DNA of 64,000 nucleotides from Dichotomicrobium sp964540795 (GTDB lineage Bacteria > Pseudomonadota > Alphaproteobacteria > Rhizobiales > Rhodomicrobiaceae). The stretch's first letter is position 1. Each line of letters opens with the position of its first letter. A model generated the notes under the pieces. The model ran no database searches. It saw nothing but the letters and a program-made list of their open reading frames with translations, and was not told the origin of the DNA. The stretch lies in NCBI GenBank assembly GCA_964540795.1, contig CAZINX010000001.1:385287-449286 (forward strand), in the 5' to 3' direction. Of the stretch, positions 8,940 to 17,687 are shown piece by piece. The position numbers and the translations under genes are program-made.

Positions 8940-9347
8940 ATGCCACAGTATGAGCATGTGTTTCTCGCGCGGCAGGACGTGTCCGCGCAGCAGGCGCAGA
9001 GTCTGCAGGAAGAGTTTTCCAAGGTCATCAGCGACAACGGCGGCGAGGTCGGCAAGAGCGAATATTGGGGCCTCAAGCCGCTGGCCTACAAGATCAAGAA
9101 GAACCGCAAGGCGCATTATCACATGATGAACATCGACGCGCCGCACGAGGCGGTCGCCGAGATGGAGCGCCAGATGCGCCTGTCGGGCGACATCATCCGG
9201 TTTCTGACGCTGCGCGTCGAGGAGCTGGACGACAAGCCCTCGCCGATGATGAAGCGCTCCGATGAACGGCGCGGCTCGCGGCGTGGCGGCGAGCGCGGTG
9301 ATAGAGGCGATCGGGGTGATCGCGGCCCGCGTGGAGGTCAGGAATGA
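8940..9347 (+). CDS. rpsF: 30S ribosomal protein S6
   Basis: S6 binds 16S rRNA as a heterodimer with S18. I start at ATG 8940 (AGGAAAGG nine bases upstream) rather than an upstream in-frame TTG at 8901. The protein is 135 aa: a canonical S6 fold to about residue 97 (YEHVFLARQDVS, YWGLKPLAYKIKKNRKAHY), then a basic Arg/Gly/Asp tail with three GDR units at 120-128. E. coli S6 instead ends in an acidic, modified tail. rpsR overlaps its stop by 4 bp (ATGA). Confidence 0.97.
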   Translation: MPQYEHVFLARQDVSAQQAQSLQEEFSKVISDNGGEVGKSEYWGLKPLAYKIKKNRKAHYHMMNIDAPHEAVAEMERQMRLSGDIIRFLTLRVEELDDKPSPMMKRSDERRGSRRGGERGDRGDRGDRGPRGGQE

Positions 9348-9592
9348 CGGATATTTCACAGCTTCCGGTCCGGCGTCCATTCCACCGGCGGCGCAAGACC
9401 TGCCCGTTTTCGGGGGAGAATGCGCCGAAGATCGACTACAAGGACGTCAAGCTCTTGCAGCGTTTCGTCTCCGAGCGCGGCAAGATCGTGCCGAGCCGCA
9501 TAACCGCCGTCTCGGCCAAGAAGCAGCGCGAACTGGCGCGCGCCATCAAGCGGGCGCGTTTTCTGGGCCTTCTGCCTTACATCGTGAAGTGA
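9344..9592 (+). CDS. rpsR: 30S ribosomal protein S18
   Basis: S18 pairs with S6 on the platform of the small subunit. The 82-residue protein is a normal length and shows the family core RRRKTCPFSG, KIDYKDVKLLQRF and the ITAVSAKKQRELARAIKRAR stretch. It overlaps rpsF by 4 bp and is followed by a membrane-protein gene and rplI, the common alphaproteobacterial order. Confidence 0.98.
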   Translation: MTDISQLPVRRPFHRRRKTCPFSGENAPKIDYKDVKLLQRFVSERGKIVPSRITAVSAKKQRELARAIKRARFLGLLPYIVK

Positions 9593-9669
9593 TCCGTCGG
9601 GACCACGGCGGGGGTTGGGGCGGCGCATAAGCGGCCGTCTCTAACCGCTAGCTAAGAGCGGGACAGCTT

Positions 9670-10650
9670 GTGATGAAAAACCCTGCCGTGATCGGCGCGC
9701 TCGCCGGCCTGGTTTCCGCGCTGTTGTTCGTTTCCGCGGCGTCGAGCGCTGTCGCAGCCGTGCTTCTCGTCTACATCACGCCGTTGCCGCTGATGATCGC
9801 CGGCCTCGGCTGGGGCATCCGCGCCAGCGCCATAGGGCTGGGCGTCGGAATGCTCGCGGCGGCTGCGCTGTTCAGCATCAACGTGTCGCTGACCTACGCG
9901 CTGATGCTCGCCGCCCCGGCCGCGCTGCTGGTTTATCTGGCGCTGCTCAGCCGGCCCGATCCGCAGAACCCGCAAGGCGTGGCCTGGTATCCGCCGGGGC
10001 GGCTTGTCGCCTGGGCGGCGCTGATGGGCGGCGCGATTGGCGGCGGTTCGGCGGTGGTGCTCGCCGCCGGGGCCGGAGACTACGAGACGGGGATCCGCCA
10101 GCTCTTCGACCAGACGCTGTTGCCCGCGCTTCAGCAGGGCGAGCAGGACTTGACAGACGAGCAAGTTGCCCAGAGCGTCAGCTTCCTGGGCGGCATCCTG
10201 CCGGGCGCGGTGGCGGCGGTGTGGTTGCTCATCATGCTGATCAACGTCTGGCTCGGCGGAAAGATCGCCTCGGTATCGGGTCAGCTGATCCGGCCCTGGC
10301 CGACGCTGTCGGACATGGAATACCCGCGCTTTCTGCCGATGGCGTTTCTGCTGGCGCTGATCGGCACAACAGTGTTCGCGGGGCTGACCGCGGCGATCGC
10401 CTCGTCGTTCGTCGGCGCGATCCTGCTGGCCTATCTTATTCTCGGGCTTGCGGTGGTCCATGTGATCACGCGCGGCAGCGCCTTTCAGCCGCTGATCCTT
10501 GTGCTGCTTTATGTCGGCATCGTGCTGGTCGGGTGGCTGGCGCTTCTGGTCGCCCTTCTGGGCGTGGCCGAACCGCTGCTCAGGCTGCGTCAGCGCGTGA
10601 AGCAGCAGCGCGACGGCTCCGGCCCGCCCGATGCGCCGCGGCCCGGTTAG
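9670..10650 (+). CDS. DUF2232-family multi-spanning membrane protein
   Basis: This protein of about 326 residues is mostly hydrophobic with roughly eight membrane segments and resembles the DUF2232 (YybS-like) proteins encoded between rpsR and rplI in many alphaproteobacteria. Its function is unknown to me. The start may be GTG 9670 or ATG 9673. It lies 77 bp after rpsR and 64 bp before rplI, so it is probably co-transcribed with ribosomal-protein genes. Its basic C-terminus (RLRQRVKQQRDG) is probably cytoplasmic. Confidence 0.8.
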   Translation: MMKNPAVIGALAGLVSALLFVSAASSAVAAVLLVYITPLPLMIAGLGWGIRASAIGLGVGMLAAAALFSINVSLTYALMLAAPAALLVYLALLSRPDPQNPQGVAWYPPGRLVAWAALMGGAIGGGSAVVLAAGAGDYETGIRQLFDQTLLPALQQGEQDLTDEQVAQSVSFLGGILPGAVAAVWLLIMLINVWLGGKIASVSGQLIRPWPTLSDMEYPRFLPMAFLLALIGTTVFAGLTAAIASSFVGAILLAYLILGLAVVHVITRGSAFQPLILVLLYVGIVLVGWLALLVALLGVAEPLLRLRQRVKQQRDGSGPPDAPRPG

Positions 10651-10714
10651 GCGTTTCGGCGGCGAGGCGCGCCGCCTGTCGAGAATTCACGAATAGCGAA
10701 CGGAGAGAGAAATC

Positions 10715-11329
10715 ATGCAAGTGATTCTGTTGGAACGAGTCGGCAAGCTCGGCCAGATGGGCGACGTGGTGACGGTACGGGACGGCCACGCCCGAAACTA
10801 TCTGCTGCCTCAGGGCAAGGCGCTGCGCGCCACGAAGGAGAACATCGCCCGGTTCGAGCGCGAGCGCGCGCAGATCGAGGCGCGCAACCTGGAACTGCGC
10901 AAGGAGGCCGAGGCGGTCGCCGAGAAGCTCGACGGCCAGACCTACATCGCCATCCGCCAATCCAGCGACACCGGCCAGCTCTACGGCTCGGTGAGCACGC
11001 GTGACATCGCAGATCTGGTTTCGGAGGCCGGCGCCTCGATCAACCGCAGCCAAGTGCTGCTGGACCGGCCGATCAAGACGCTGGGCCTGCATCAGGTGCG
11101 CATCCAGCTTCATCCCGAGGTCGACGTGCACGTCACGCTGAACGTTGCCCGTTCGCAGGACGAGGCCGATCTGCAGGCGCAGGGTCAGGACGTGACCGCC
11201 ATCCGCGAGGAGACCGAATACGAGCATGTCTCGCGCGAAGAGCTTGAGGAAGAGTTGTTCGAGCCGGGCGTGGAGCTGGAAGAGGAGACTGCCGGAGAAG
11301 CGGGAGCGGAGACAGAACAGACCAAGTAA
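10715..11329 (+). CDS. rplI: 50S ribosomal protein L9 with long acidic tail
   Basis: L9 binds 23S rRNA domain V and spans away from the large subunit. The core to about residue 148 is canonical (MQVILLERVGKLGQMGDVV, NYLLPQGKA, GSVSTRDIAD). Residues 150-204 form an extra tail very rich in Glu (REELEEELFEPGVELEEET), absent from the ~149-residue enteric protein. GGAGAGAGA lies just before the ATG. It is the last gene of the rpsF operon. Confidence 0.97.
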   Translation: MQVILLERVGKLGQMGDVVTVRDGHARNYLLPQGKALRATKENIARFERERAQIEARNLELRKEAEAVAEKLDGQTYIAIRQSSDTGQLYGSVSTRDIADLVSEAGASINRSQVLLDRPIKTLGLHQVRIQLHPEVDVHVTLNVARSQDEADLQAQGQDVTAIREETEYEHVSREELEEELFEPGVELEEETAGEAGAETEQTK

Positions 11330-11481
11330 GGTCTGACGACGCTGGGTCCGCAGCAGCGGCCACGGTCGATTTTCCTCCGGTGGCGGGGGAACGAAAAGTT
11401 TGCTACCGTTGTTAGTGACAATGCAGCGCGCCGCGCTGAGTTTGGGAGCAGTAAAACGACTGGCAACACCGCGGGCCGAAA

Positions 11482-12735
11482 ATGTCACCGCTCTGGTTAC
11501 TGCTGGACCGGGTCGTAACCTCGGGAAACCTGACCTTCATCGACGCCGCCGGGCGCACGCATGTCTTTGGCGACAACTCTGGCCCGGAGGTTGTCGTCAG
11601 GCTGCAGGACAAACCGGCCGAATGGCGCATTGCTCTCGATCCCGGGCTGGCCATCGCCGAAGCCTTCATGGACGGCAGGCTCAATCTGGAACAGGGCAGC
11701 CTGTATGCGTTCCTCGAAACACTGATCGGCAACGCCGCCCGAAACACGCCGCCCGGCAGCACGCGGATGTTCGACTGGCTGCGCTACGCCACGCGCTGGG
11801 CGCGCCAGTACAATCCGGTGAGCCGCGCCGCCCGGAATGCCTCGCACCACTACGACATTCCCCCCGACATCTATGAGCTTTTCCTCGACCCCGACTGGCA
11901 ATATTCCTGCGCGTACTTCCCGCATCCCGGTCTCGACATTTCCGGGGCCCAGCGGGCCAAGAAGCGCCATATCGCAGCGAAGCTGCGTATTTCGCCGGGC
12001 CAGGAGGTGCTGGATATCGGATCGGGCTGGGGTGGTCTCGGGCTGTCGCTCGCCAAACTGTCGGACGCGCGCGTGACCGGCATCACGCTTAGCAATGAAC
12101 AGCTTCGCCGGGCGCGCGATCGTGCAAAAAAGATGGGGTTGGACAATCAGGTCCGCTTCGAGTTGCGCGACTATCGCAAGGTCGAGCAGACGTTCGACCG
12201 GATCGTCTCGGTCGGCATGTTCGAGCATGTCGGCGTCAATCACTACCGCGAATTTTTCGATCAGGTTCATAAGCTCCTGAAGGATGACGGCGTGGCGCTC
12301 CTGCACTCGATCGGGCGTTCCGACACGCCGGGCATCACCAATCCGTTCATCGAGAAATACATCTTCCCCGGCGGCTACATTCCCGCGCTCAGCGAAGTCA
12401 TCCCGGCCATCGAGCGCGCCGGGCTGATCGTCGCAGACATCGAGATACTGCGGCTTCATTACGCCCAAACGCTGCGCGCCTGGCGCGAGGCGTTCATGGG
12501 GCGGCGCGACGAGGCCAAGCGGCTGATGGGCGAGCGCTTCTGCCGGATGTGGGAGTTCTATCTCGCCGGGTCCGAGATGGCGTTCCGCTATCAGGGGCTG
12601 ATGGTTTTCCAGATTCAGATCATCAAGCAGGTCGACGCCCTGCCGCTCACGCGCGACTACATGGTCGAGGATGAGCGGCGGCTGCAGGCAATCGAGACCG
12701 GCGAAGGCCAGCGCCCGCGCCTCGCCGGCACCTGA
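11482..12735 (+). CDS. cfa: Cyclopropane-fatty-acyl-phospholipid synthase
   Basis: Cfa transfers a methylene from S-adenosylmethionine to double bonds of membrane lipid acyl chains. The 417-residue protein has an N-terminal lipid-binding part, the substrate region SHHYDIP...DPDWQYSCAYF (121-146) and a SAM-binding motif VLDIGSGWGGLG (176-187), then VGMFEHVG and a C-terminal helical region with WEFYLAGSEMAFR. It stands alone between rplI and dnaB. A GATCCG/CGGATC inverted repeat (12-nt loop) follows the stop within about 50 bp but has no T-run. Confidence 0.93.
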   Translation: MSPLWLLLDRVVTSGNLTFIDAAGRTHVFGDNSGPEVVVRLQDKPAEWRIALDPGLAIAEAFMDGRLNLEQGSLYAFLETLIGNAARNTPPGSTRMFDWLRYATRWARQYNPVSRAARNASHHYDIPPDIYELFLDPDWQYSCAYFPHPGLDISGAQRAKKRHIAAKLRISPGQEVLDIGSGWGGLGLSLAKLSDARVTGITLSNEQLRRARDRAKKMGLDNQVRFELRDYRKVEQTFDRIVSVGMFEHVGVNHYREFFDQVHKLLKDDGVALLHSIGRSDTPGITNPFIEKYIFPGGYIPALSEVIPAIERAGLIVADIEILRLHYAQTLRAWREAFMGRRDEAKRLMGERFCRMWEFYLAGSEMAFRYQGLMVFQIQIIKQVDALPLTRDYMVEDERRLQAIETGEGQRPRLAGT

Positions 12736-12911
12736 TCTCCGGCTCCAGCGATTGATCCGAAGAGCTTGTCCCGGATCCCGCCTTCTTCGATTCGCCACGG
12801 TCAATTTCCTGCCGCAAGAATCGCAGCTACTCTGTGCATATCGCGTATAGCGGGGAGACGGCGACCAGACATGCCACACCGCAAAGCGGAATCGCGATAT
12901 GCCGTTGGGCC

Positions 12912-14414
12912 ATGAGCACGAACCACGCAAATACCGCAGTCCTCGCGCAGGACAACGCCCTGCCCTTCCGCCAGGCGCCGCACAATATCGAGGCGGAACA
13001 GGCGCTGCTGGGCGCGATCCTCATCAACAACAACGCCTTCGACCGCGTGTCCGGCTTCCTCGCGGCGGAGCATTTCTTCGATCCGCTGCACGCGCGCATC
13101 TTTGAGACCGCGGCCAAGCTGATCCAGGCGGGCAAGCAGGCCACGCCGATCACGCTCAAGACCTTTTTTGAAGCCGAGGAGCCGATTGGCGGGCTCACCG
13201 TGCCGCAATATCTCGGCCGGCTCGCGGCAAATGCTGTCAGCGTCCTGAACGCGCACGATTATGGCCGCACGATCTACGATCTGGCCGTGCGCCGGAATCT
13301 GATCGTCGTCGGCGAGGACATGGTCAACACGGCCTACGATTCGCCCGTCGACATGCCGCCCGAAGCGCAGATCGAAGACGCCGAGCAGCGGCTGTTCGAA
13401 CTTGCTGAGAAAGGCAAATACGGCTCCGGCTTCATGTCTTTCTCAAACGCGCTGACCGACGCGATCGAGATGGCCTCGCACGCCTATGAGCGCGACGGGC
13501 ACCTGTCCGGCTTGTCCACCGGCCTGCACGACCTTGACCGCACAATGGGCGGGCTGCAGAAATCCGACCTCATCATCCTCGCCGGCCGCCCGTCGATGGG
13601 CAAGACGGCGCTGGCCACGAACATCGCTTTCAACGTGGCAAGGGCGCACCGGAGCGAGACCGACGCTGAGGGCAACGACAAAACGGTCGATGGCGGGGTG
13701 GTCGGCTTCTTCTCGCTTGAGATGTCCGCGGAACAGCTCGCTACGCGCATCATCGCCGAGCAGGCCGAGATCCCGTCCGAGCGCATCCGCCGCGGCATGA
13801 TCGACGAGGCGGAGTTCCGCCGGCTCGTCGAGGTCACGCAAGCGATGCAGAGCATCCCGCTTTACATCGACCACACCGGCGGCATCTCGGTCGCCCAGCT
13901 GGCCGCCCGCGCGCGCAAGCTCAAGCGCCAGAAAGGGCTCGACATGCTCGTGGTTGACTATGTCCAGCTTCTTTCCGGCTCGTCGAAGCGCGCGTCCGAC
14001 AGCCGCGTGCAGGAGATAACGGAGATCACCACCGGCCTCAAGGCGCTCGCCAAGGAACTCGACGTGCCGATCGTCGCGCTGTCGCAATTGTCGCGTCAGG
14101 TGGAGCAGCGCGAGGACAAACGCCCGCAGCTTTCCGACTTGCGCGAGTCCGGCTCGATCGAGCAGGATGCCGACGTTGTCATGTTCGTGTTCCGCGAGGA
14201 ATACTACATCCAGCGCCAGGAGCCTTCGACCACCAAGGTCGAGGAGCACCAGAAATGGCAGGATGAAATGGACCAGGTTCAGGGCATCGCGGAGGTCATC
14301 ATCGGCAAGCAGCGGCACGGCCCGACCGGCACCGTGCGCCTGCAGTTCAGCGCCGACGTGACCCGCTTCTCCGACCTGGCGCGCTCCGGGCAGGAACCGC
14401 ATGGATGGGGCTGA
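12912..14414 (+). CDS. dnaB: Replicative DNA helicase DnaB
   Basis: DnaB is the hexameric helicase of the replication fork. The start is set at ATG 12912 (500 aa), where MSTNHANTAV begins; the frame extends 26 codons upstream without family similarity. The N-terminal DnaG-interacting domain begins at PHNIEAEQALLGAIL. The RecA-like domain has the Walker A GRPSMGKT (about 228-235), EMSAEQLATR, the Walker B region LVVDYVQLL and DLRESGSIEQDADVVMF. No intein is present. It overlaps alr by 14 bp. Confidence 0.97.
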   Translation: MSTNHANTAVLAQDNALPFRQAPHNIEAEQALLGAILINNNAFDRVSGFLAAEHFFDPLHARIFETAAKLIQAGKQATPITLKTFFEAEEPIGGLTVPQYLGRLAANAVSVLNAHDYGRTIYDLAVRRNLIVVGEDMVNTAYDSPVDMPPEAQIEDAEQRLFELAEKGKYGSGFMSFSNALTDAIEMASHAYERDGHLSGLSTGLHDLDRTMGGLQKSDLIILAGRPSMGKTALATNIAFNVARAHRSETDAEGNDKTVDGGVVGFFSLEMSAEQLATRIIAEQAEIPSERIRRGMIDEAEFRRLVEVTQAMQSIPLYIDHTGGISVAQLAARARKLKRQKGLDMLVVDYVQLLSGSSKRASDSRVQEITEITTGLKALAKELDVPIVALSQLSRQVEQREDKRPQLSDLRESGSIEQDADVVMFVFREEYYIQRQEPSTTKVEEHQKWQDEMDQVQGIAEVIIGKQRHGPTGTVRLQFSADVTRFSDLARSGQEPHGWG

Positions 14415-15570
14415 GCAACAGCTGAGCGCGGCGGTATGGCCGTCCTCTGGTGGGCAGATTACGCCCGATCCGCGGGACACCGCGCTGCTGCTGATCGACC
14501 TGGATGCACTGCGGGCGAATTACCGGCGGCTGCGCGATATGGCGCCCGGCGCGGAAACGGCGGCGGTCGTCAAGGCCGACGGCTACGGCCTCGGCGCGGT
14601 GGCTTGCGCGCGGGCGCTGACGCAGGAGGGCGCGCGCAGCTTCTTCGTGGCAACCCCCATGGAGGCGCGGGAACTGCGCGCGGCGCTGCCCGAGGCGGTG
14701 ATCTACGTGCTCGACGGACTTGCGCCGGGTGCGGCGGAGCATTTCGCCTCCGCGCAGCTGCGGCCCGTGCTCGGCGATCTCGCGGAAATCGAGGAGTGGG
14801 CCGGATATTGCCGCGCGAGCGGATATGCCGGTCCGGCAGCCATCCATCTCGACACCGGCTTTAACCGGCTGGGCCTCGATATGGCAGGCGTAAACGCGCT
14901 GGCCGGACGCGGCGACTGGCTGGAGGCGTTCAATCTCGCGCTCGTCATGAGCCATCTTGCCTGCGCCGACACGCAAGATCACCCCAAGACCGGCGCGCAG
15001 GCCGCGCTGTTCGATGAGATGCGCGCGCTGCTGCCGCCCGCCCCGGCCAGTCTCGCGGCTTCTGGCGGCATTCAGCTTGGTCCGCGCTATCATTACGACC
15101 TGACCCGCGCGGGCGTGGCGCTCTACGGCGGCCAGGCGCTGGGTAACGCGCCGCCCATGCAGCCGGTCGTCACGCTCCTCGCCCGCATCGCCACGGTGCG
15201 CGAGGCCGGGGCCGGCGAAACGGTCGGCTACGGCGCGGCGCACACGCTGTCCCGCCCCTCGCGCATCGCGATCGTCACGGCCGGCTACGCGGACGGCTAC
15301 ATCCGCCTGCTGGGCGGCAGCGACGCACGGGCGGGCGCGCACGGCTTCATCGGCCCGCACAAGGCGCCGGTGTTGGGGCGCGTCTCGATGGACCTGACCG
15401 CCTTCGACGTCACCGACGTGCCCGGCGCGCTGTCCCGGCGCGGCGGCTGGATCGAGCTTCTGGGGCCGCGGCTCACGGTCGATGAGCTGGCCGCCCATGC
15501 GCAGACCATCGGCTATGAAGTGCTGACCAGCCTCGGCCCGCGCTACACCCGCCACTACATCGGCGGCTGA
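14401..15570 (+). CDS. alr: Alanine racemase
   Basis: Alr interconverts L- and D-alanine with pyridoxal phosphate, supplying D-Ala for peptidoglycan. Of 389 residues, the PLP lysine is Lys58 in AVVKADGYGLG; the catalytic tyrosine is in ETVGYGAAH, and GYADGYIR and GRVSMDLTA follow. Compared with typical Alr, the first ~25 residues are an extension that overlaps the dnaB end by 14 bp, so the real start could be a little later. radA begins 5 bp after the stop. Confidence 0.95.
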   Translation: MDGAEQQLSAAVWPSSGGQITPDPRDTALLLIDLDALRANYRRLRDMAPGAETAAVVKADGYGLGAVACARALTQEGARSFFVATPMEARELRAALPEAVIYVLDGLAPGAAEHFASAQLRPVLGDLAEIEEWAGYCRASGYAGPAAIHLDTGFNRLGLDMAGVNALAGRGDWLEAFNLALVMSHLACADTQDHPKTGAQAALFDEMRALLPPAPASLAASGGIQLGPRYHYDLTRAGVALYGGQALGNAPPMQPVVTLLARIATVREAGAGETVGYGAAHTLSRPSRIAIVTAGYADGYIRLLGGSDARAGAHGFIGPHKAPVLGRVSMDLTAFDVTDVPGALSRRGGWIELLGPRLTVDELAAHAQTIGYEVLTSLGPRYTRHYIGG

Positions 15571-15575
15571 ACCGG

Positions 15576-16940
15576 ATGGCCCGCGCGAGCACCGCCTATA
15601 TCTGCCAGAGCTGCGGGGCGTCTTCCACGCGCTGGGCGGGCAAATGTGCAGCCTGCGGCGCGTGGAACGCGTTGAGCGAGGAAGCATCGGCCGCGCCATC
15701 CGGCGGCAAGCGCGCGCGCAAAAAGTCGGGCGGCGTAAAGCTGCTGCGCCTCGATGAAGGCGGCGGGCAGATCGCGCACGCTCCCACCGGCATCGGCGAG
15801 TTCGACCGCGTGCTCGGCGGCGGGCTGGTGCCCGGCTCGGCGGTGTTGCTGGGCGGCGATCCGGGCATCGGCAAATCCACCCTGCTCCTGCAGACCGCCG
15901 CCGCCATCGCTGAGGCCGGGCAGAACGCGCTCTATTTCTCTGGTGAAGAAGCCGCGGATCAGATCAGCCTGCGGGCCGAGCGGCTGGGCGTGGCTTCTGC
16001 CCCGCTGCGCGTTGCCGCCGAAACCAATGTCGAGCGCATCCTCGCCACCCTTGAGGCTGAAGGCCCGGCCAACCTGATCGTCATCGACTCAATCCAGACG
16101 CTATGGTCCGACACGCTTGAGTCCGCGCCGGGCACGGTCAGCCAGGTCCGCGCCTCGGCGCAGGCGCTCATCGCATATGCCAAACGCAGCGGCTGCGCGC
16201 TGTTCCTGGTCGGCCATGTCACCAAGGATGGGCAGATCGCCGGGCCGAAGGTCGTTGAGCACATGGTCGACACGGTGCTCTACTTCGAAGGCGACAGCGC
16301 CCAGCATTACCGCCTGCTGCGCTCGGTCAAGAACCGCTTTGGCCCGGCCGGGGAGATCGGCGCGTTCGAGATGCGCGGCAGCGGCCTGCACCCGGTCAGC
16401 AATGCGTCCCAGCTGTTCCTCGGGGAGCGCGGAGAAAACGCGCCCGGCGCGGCGGTCTTCGCCGGGGTGGAGGGCACGCGCCCGCTGCTTGTCGAGATTC
16501 AGGCGCTGGTCGCGCCCACGGTTTTCCCCTCCCCGCGCCGCGCGGTGGTCGGATGGGACGCCAACCGCCTGGCGATGCTGCTTGCCGTGCTGGAGGCGCG
16601 CTGCGGAATCCGGCTCAGCGGACACGATGTTTACCTCAATGTGGCGGGGGGATTGCGGGTCGGCGAACCCGCCGCCGATCTCGCGGTCGCCGCTGCCCTG
16701 ATATCGGCACTTTCCGGCGTTGCACTGCGCGCGGATTGCGTTTATTTCGGAGAAGTCAGTTTGTCTGGCGCAATCCGCACGGTACGCCAATCCGATACAA
16801 GACTGCGTGAAGCAGCCAAGCTTGGGTTCGGCGCGGCCTTCGTGCCGGCGTCTGCCGAAATCGACGAGGCCTCATGCGGGCTGGAGTTGGCGCGCATGGG
16901 ACATCTCAGGGGGCTGGCCGCGCAGCTTGCCGGCGCGTAG
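15576..16940 (+). CDS. radA: DNA repair protein RadA
   Basis: RadA is a RecA-like ATPase that promotes branch migration in recombinational repair. The 454-residue protein opens with a zinc finger (Cys10, Cys13, Cys24, Cys27 in YICQSCG and GKCAACG). A Walker A GGDPGIGKST lies near residues 92-102, with the RadA-specific KNRFG and a C-terminal Lon-protease-like domain (AGGLRVGEPAADLAVAAAL). It is 5 bp after alr, so probably in the same transcript. Confidence 0.97.
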   Translation: MARASTAYICQSCGASSTRWAGKCAACGAWNALSEEASAAPSGGKRARKKSGGVKLLRLDEGGGQIAHAPTGIGEFDRVLGGGLVPGSAVLLGGDPGIGKSTLLLQTAAAIAEAGQNALYFSGEEAADQISLRAERLGVASAPLRVAAETNVERILATLEAEGPANLIVIDSIQTLWSDTLESAPGTVSQVRASAQALIAYAKRSGCALFLVGHVTKDGQIAGPKVVEHMVDTVLYFEGDSAQHYRLLRSVKNRFGPAGEIGAFEMRGSGLHPVSNASQLFLGERGENAPGAAVFAGVEGTRPLLVEIQALVAPTVFPSPRRAVVGWDANRLAMLLAVLEARCGIRLSGHDVYLNVAGGLRVGEPAADLAVAAALISALSGVALRADCVYFGEVSLSGAIRTVRQSDTRLREAAKLGFGAAFVPASAEIDEASCGLELARMGHLRGLAAQLAGA

Positions 16941-17014
16941 ACGCCAGCGCGTTCCACTACCGTTTGACGCCGTGACGACGGGCACGTCGCGCATGGAGAG
17001 GGGTTTTCCGGGCA

Positions 17015-17530
17015 ATGCCAATTCAGTGGCTCGATGTCATCCTGATCGTAATCATGTTCATTTCCGCGTTCCTGGCCATGCTGCGCGGGCTGACGCGGGA
17101 GATGCTGTCCATCGTGTCGTGGGCGCTGGCGGCGGTGGCCGCGCTGTTCGCCTATCCGGCGTACCGGGAGACCGCGCGACAATATATCGAGCCGCCGATG
17201 CTCGCAGACGGCGTGCTGATTGGCACGGTGTTCGTGGTGACGCTCATTGTTGTCAGCCTCGTGACCGTGCGCATCTCCGATTACATCCTCGACAGCCGCG
17301 TCGGCGCGCTGGACCGCACGCTCGGTTTCGTTTTCGGCCTCGCGCGGGGGCTGATCCTCGTCGTGATCGCCTACGAACTGTTGAGTATGCTGGTGCCGAA
17401 AGAAACGCATCCGCGCTGGGTCACCGAGGCGCGCTCGCTGGAAGTCATCGAAAGCACCGGCTCTGCCATAATTTCGCTGCTCCCGGACAATCCGGCCTCC
17501 GTATTCAACGAGGACGGCGACCCCGGTTAG
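17015..17530 (+). CDS. cvpA: CvpA family membrane protein
   Basis: CvpA proteins are four-helix inner-membrane proteins linked to colicin V export and envelope homeostasis; the molecular role is unsettled. The 171-residue sequence starts MPIQWLDVILIVIMFISAFL and shows four hydrophobic segments in the first ~130 residues, with LRGLTREMLSI after the first. The position directly before purF is the widespread cvpA-purF arrangement, with 157 bp between them here that contain a structured leader. GGAGAGGGG lies about 12 bases upstream. Confidence 0.9.
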   Translation: MPIQWLDVILIVIMFISAFLAMLRGLTREMLSIVSWALAAVAALFAYPAYRETARQYIEPPMLADGVLIGTVFVVTLIVVSLVTVRISDYILDSRVGALDRTLGFVFGLARGLILVVIAYELLSMLVPKETHPRWVTEARSLEVIESTGSAIISLLPDNPASVFNEDGDPG

Positions 17531-17596
17531 CCGGCGGCCCCGGCGCTTGATTGCATCCATTGCCTGTTGAAGCGTCACAAAACCGACATTTTGACG

Positions 17597-17624
17597 TTGC
17601 GTGCAGCGCAACAATGCGCATATT
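17597..17624 (+). promoter_or_regulatory. Candidate purF promoter
   Basis: TTGCGT (17597-17602), a 16-bp spacer and CATATT (17619-17624) predict a transcript start near 17631. That is just 3 nt before the first of two perfect hairpins, so the whole predicted leader would be structured. A TTGACG at 17591-17596 overlaps but has a poorer -10. Prediction by eye. Confidence 0.4.
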
Positions 17625-17633
17625 GGCAGTGTA

Positions 17634-17681
17634 TGCAGGTCGGGTTCTGCATGACCTGCAGCTCCAACGGGCGATGGAGCT
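17634..17681 (+). promoter_or_regulatory. Two tandem hairpins in the purF leader, second one sequestering the ribosome-binding site
   Basis: Hairpin 1 pairs TGCAGGTC (17634-17641) with GACCTGCA (17653-17660), a perfect 8-bp stem with an 11-nt loop. Hairpin 2 pairs AGCTCCA (17660-17666) with TGGAGCT (17675-17681), a perfect 7-bp stem with an 8-nt loop. The only Shine-Dalgarno candidate, GGAG (17676-17679), eight bases before ATG 17688, is inside the 3' arm of hairpin 2. This arrangement could control purF translation, or the first palindrome could be a repressor operator. No known riboswitch class is recognised. Confidence 0.5.
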
Positions 17682-17687
17682 TGGCTG

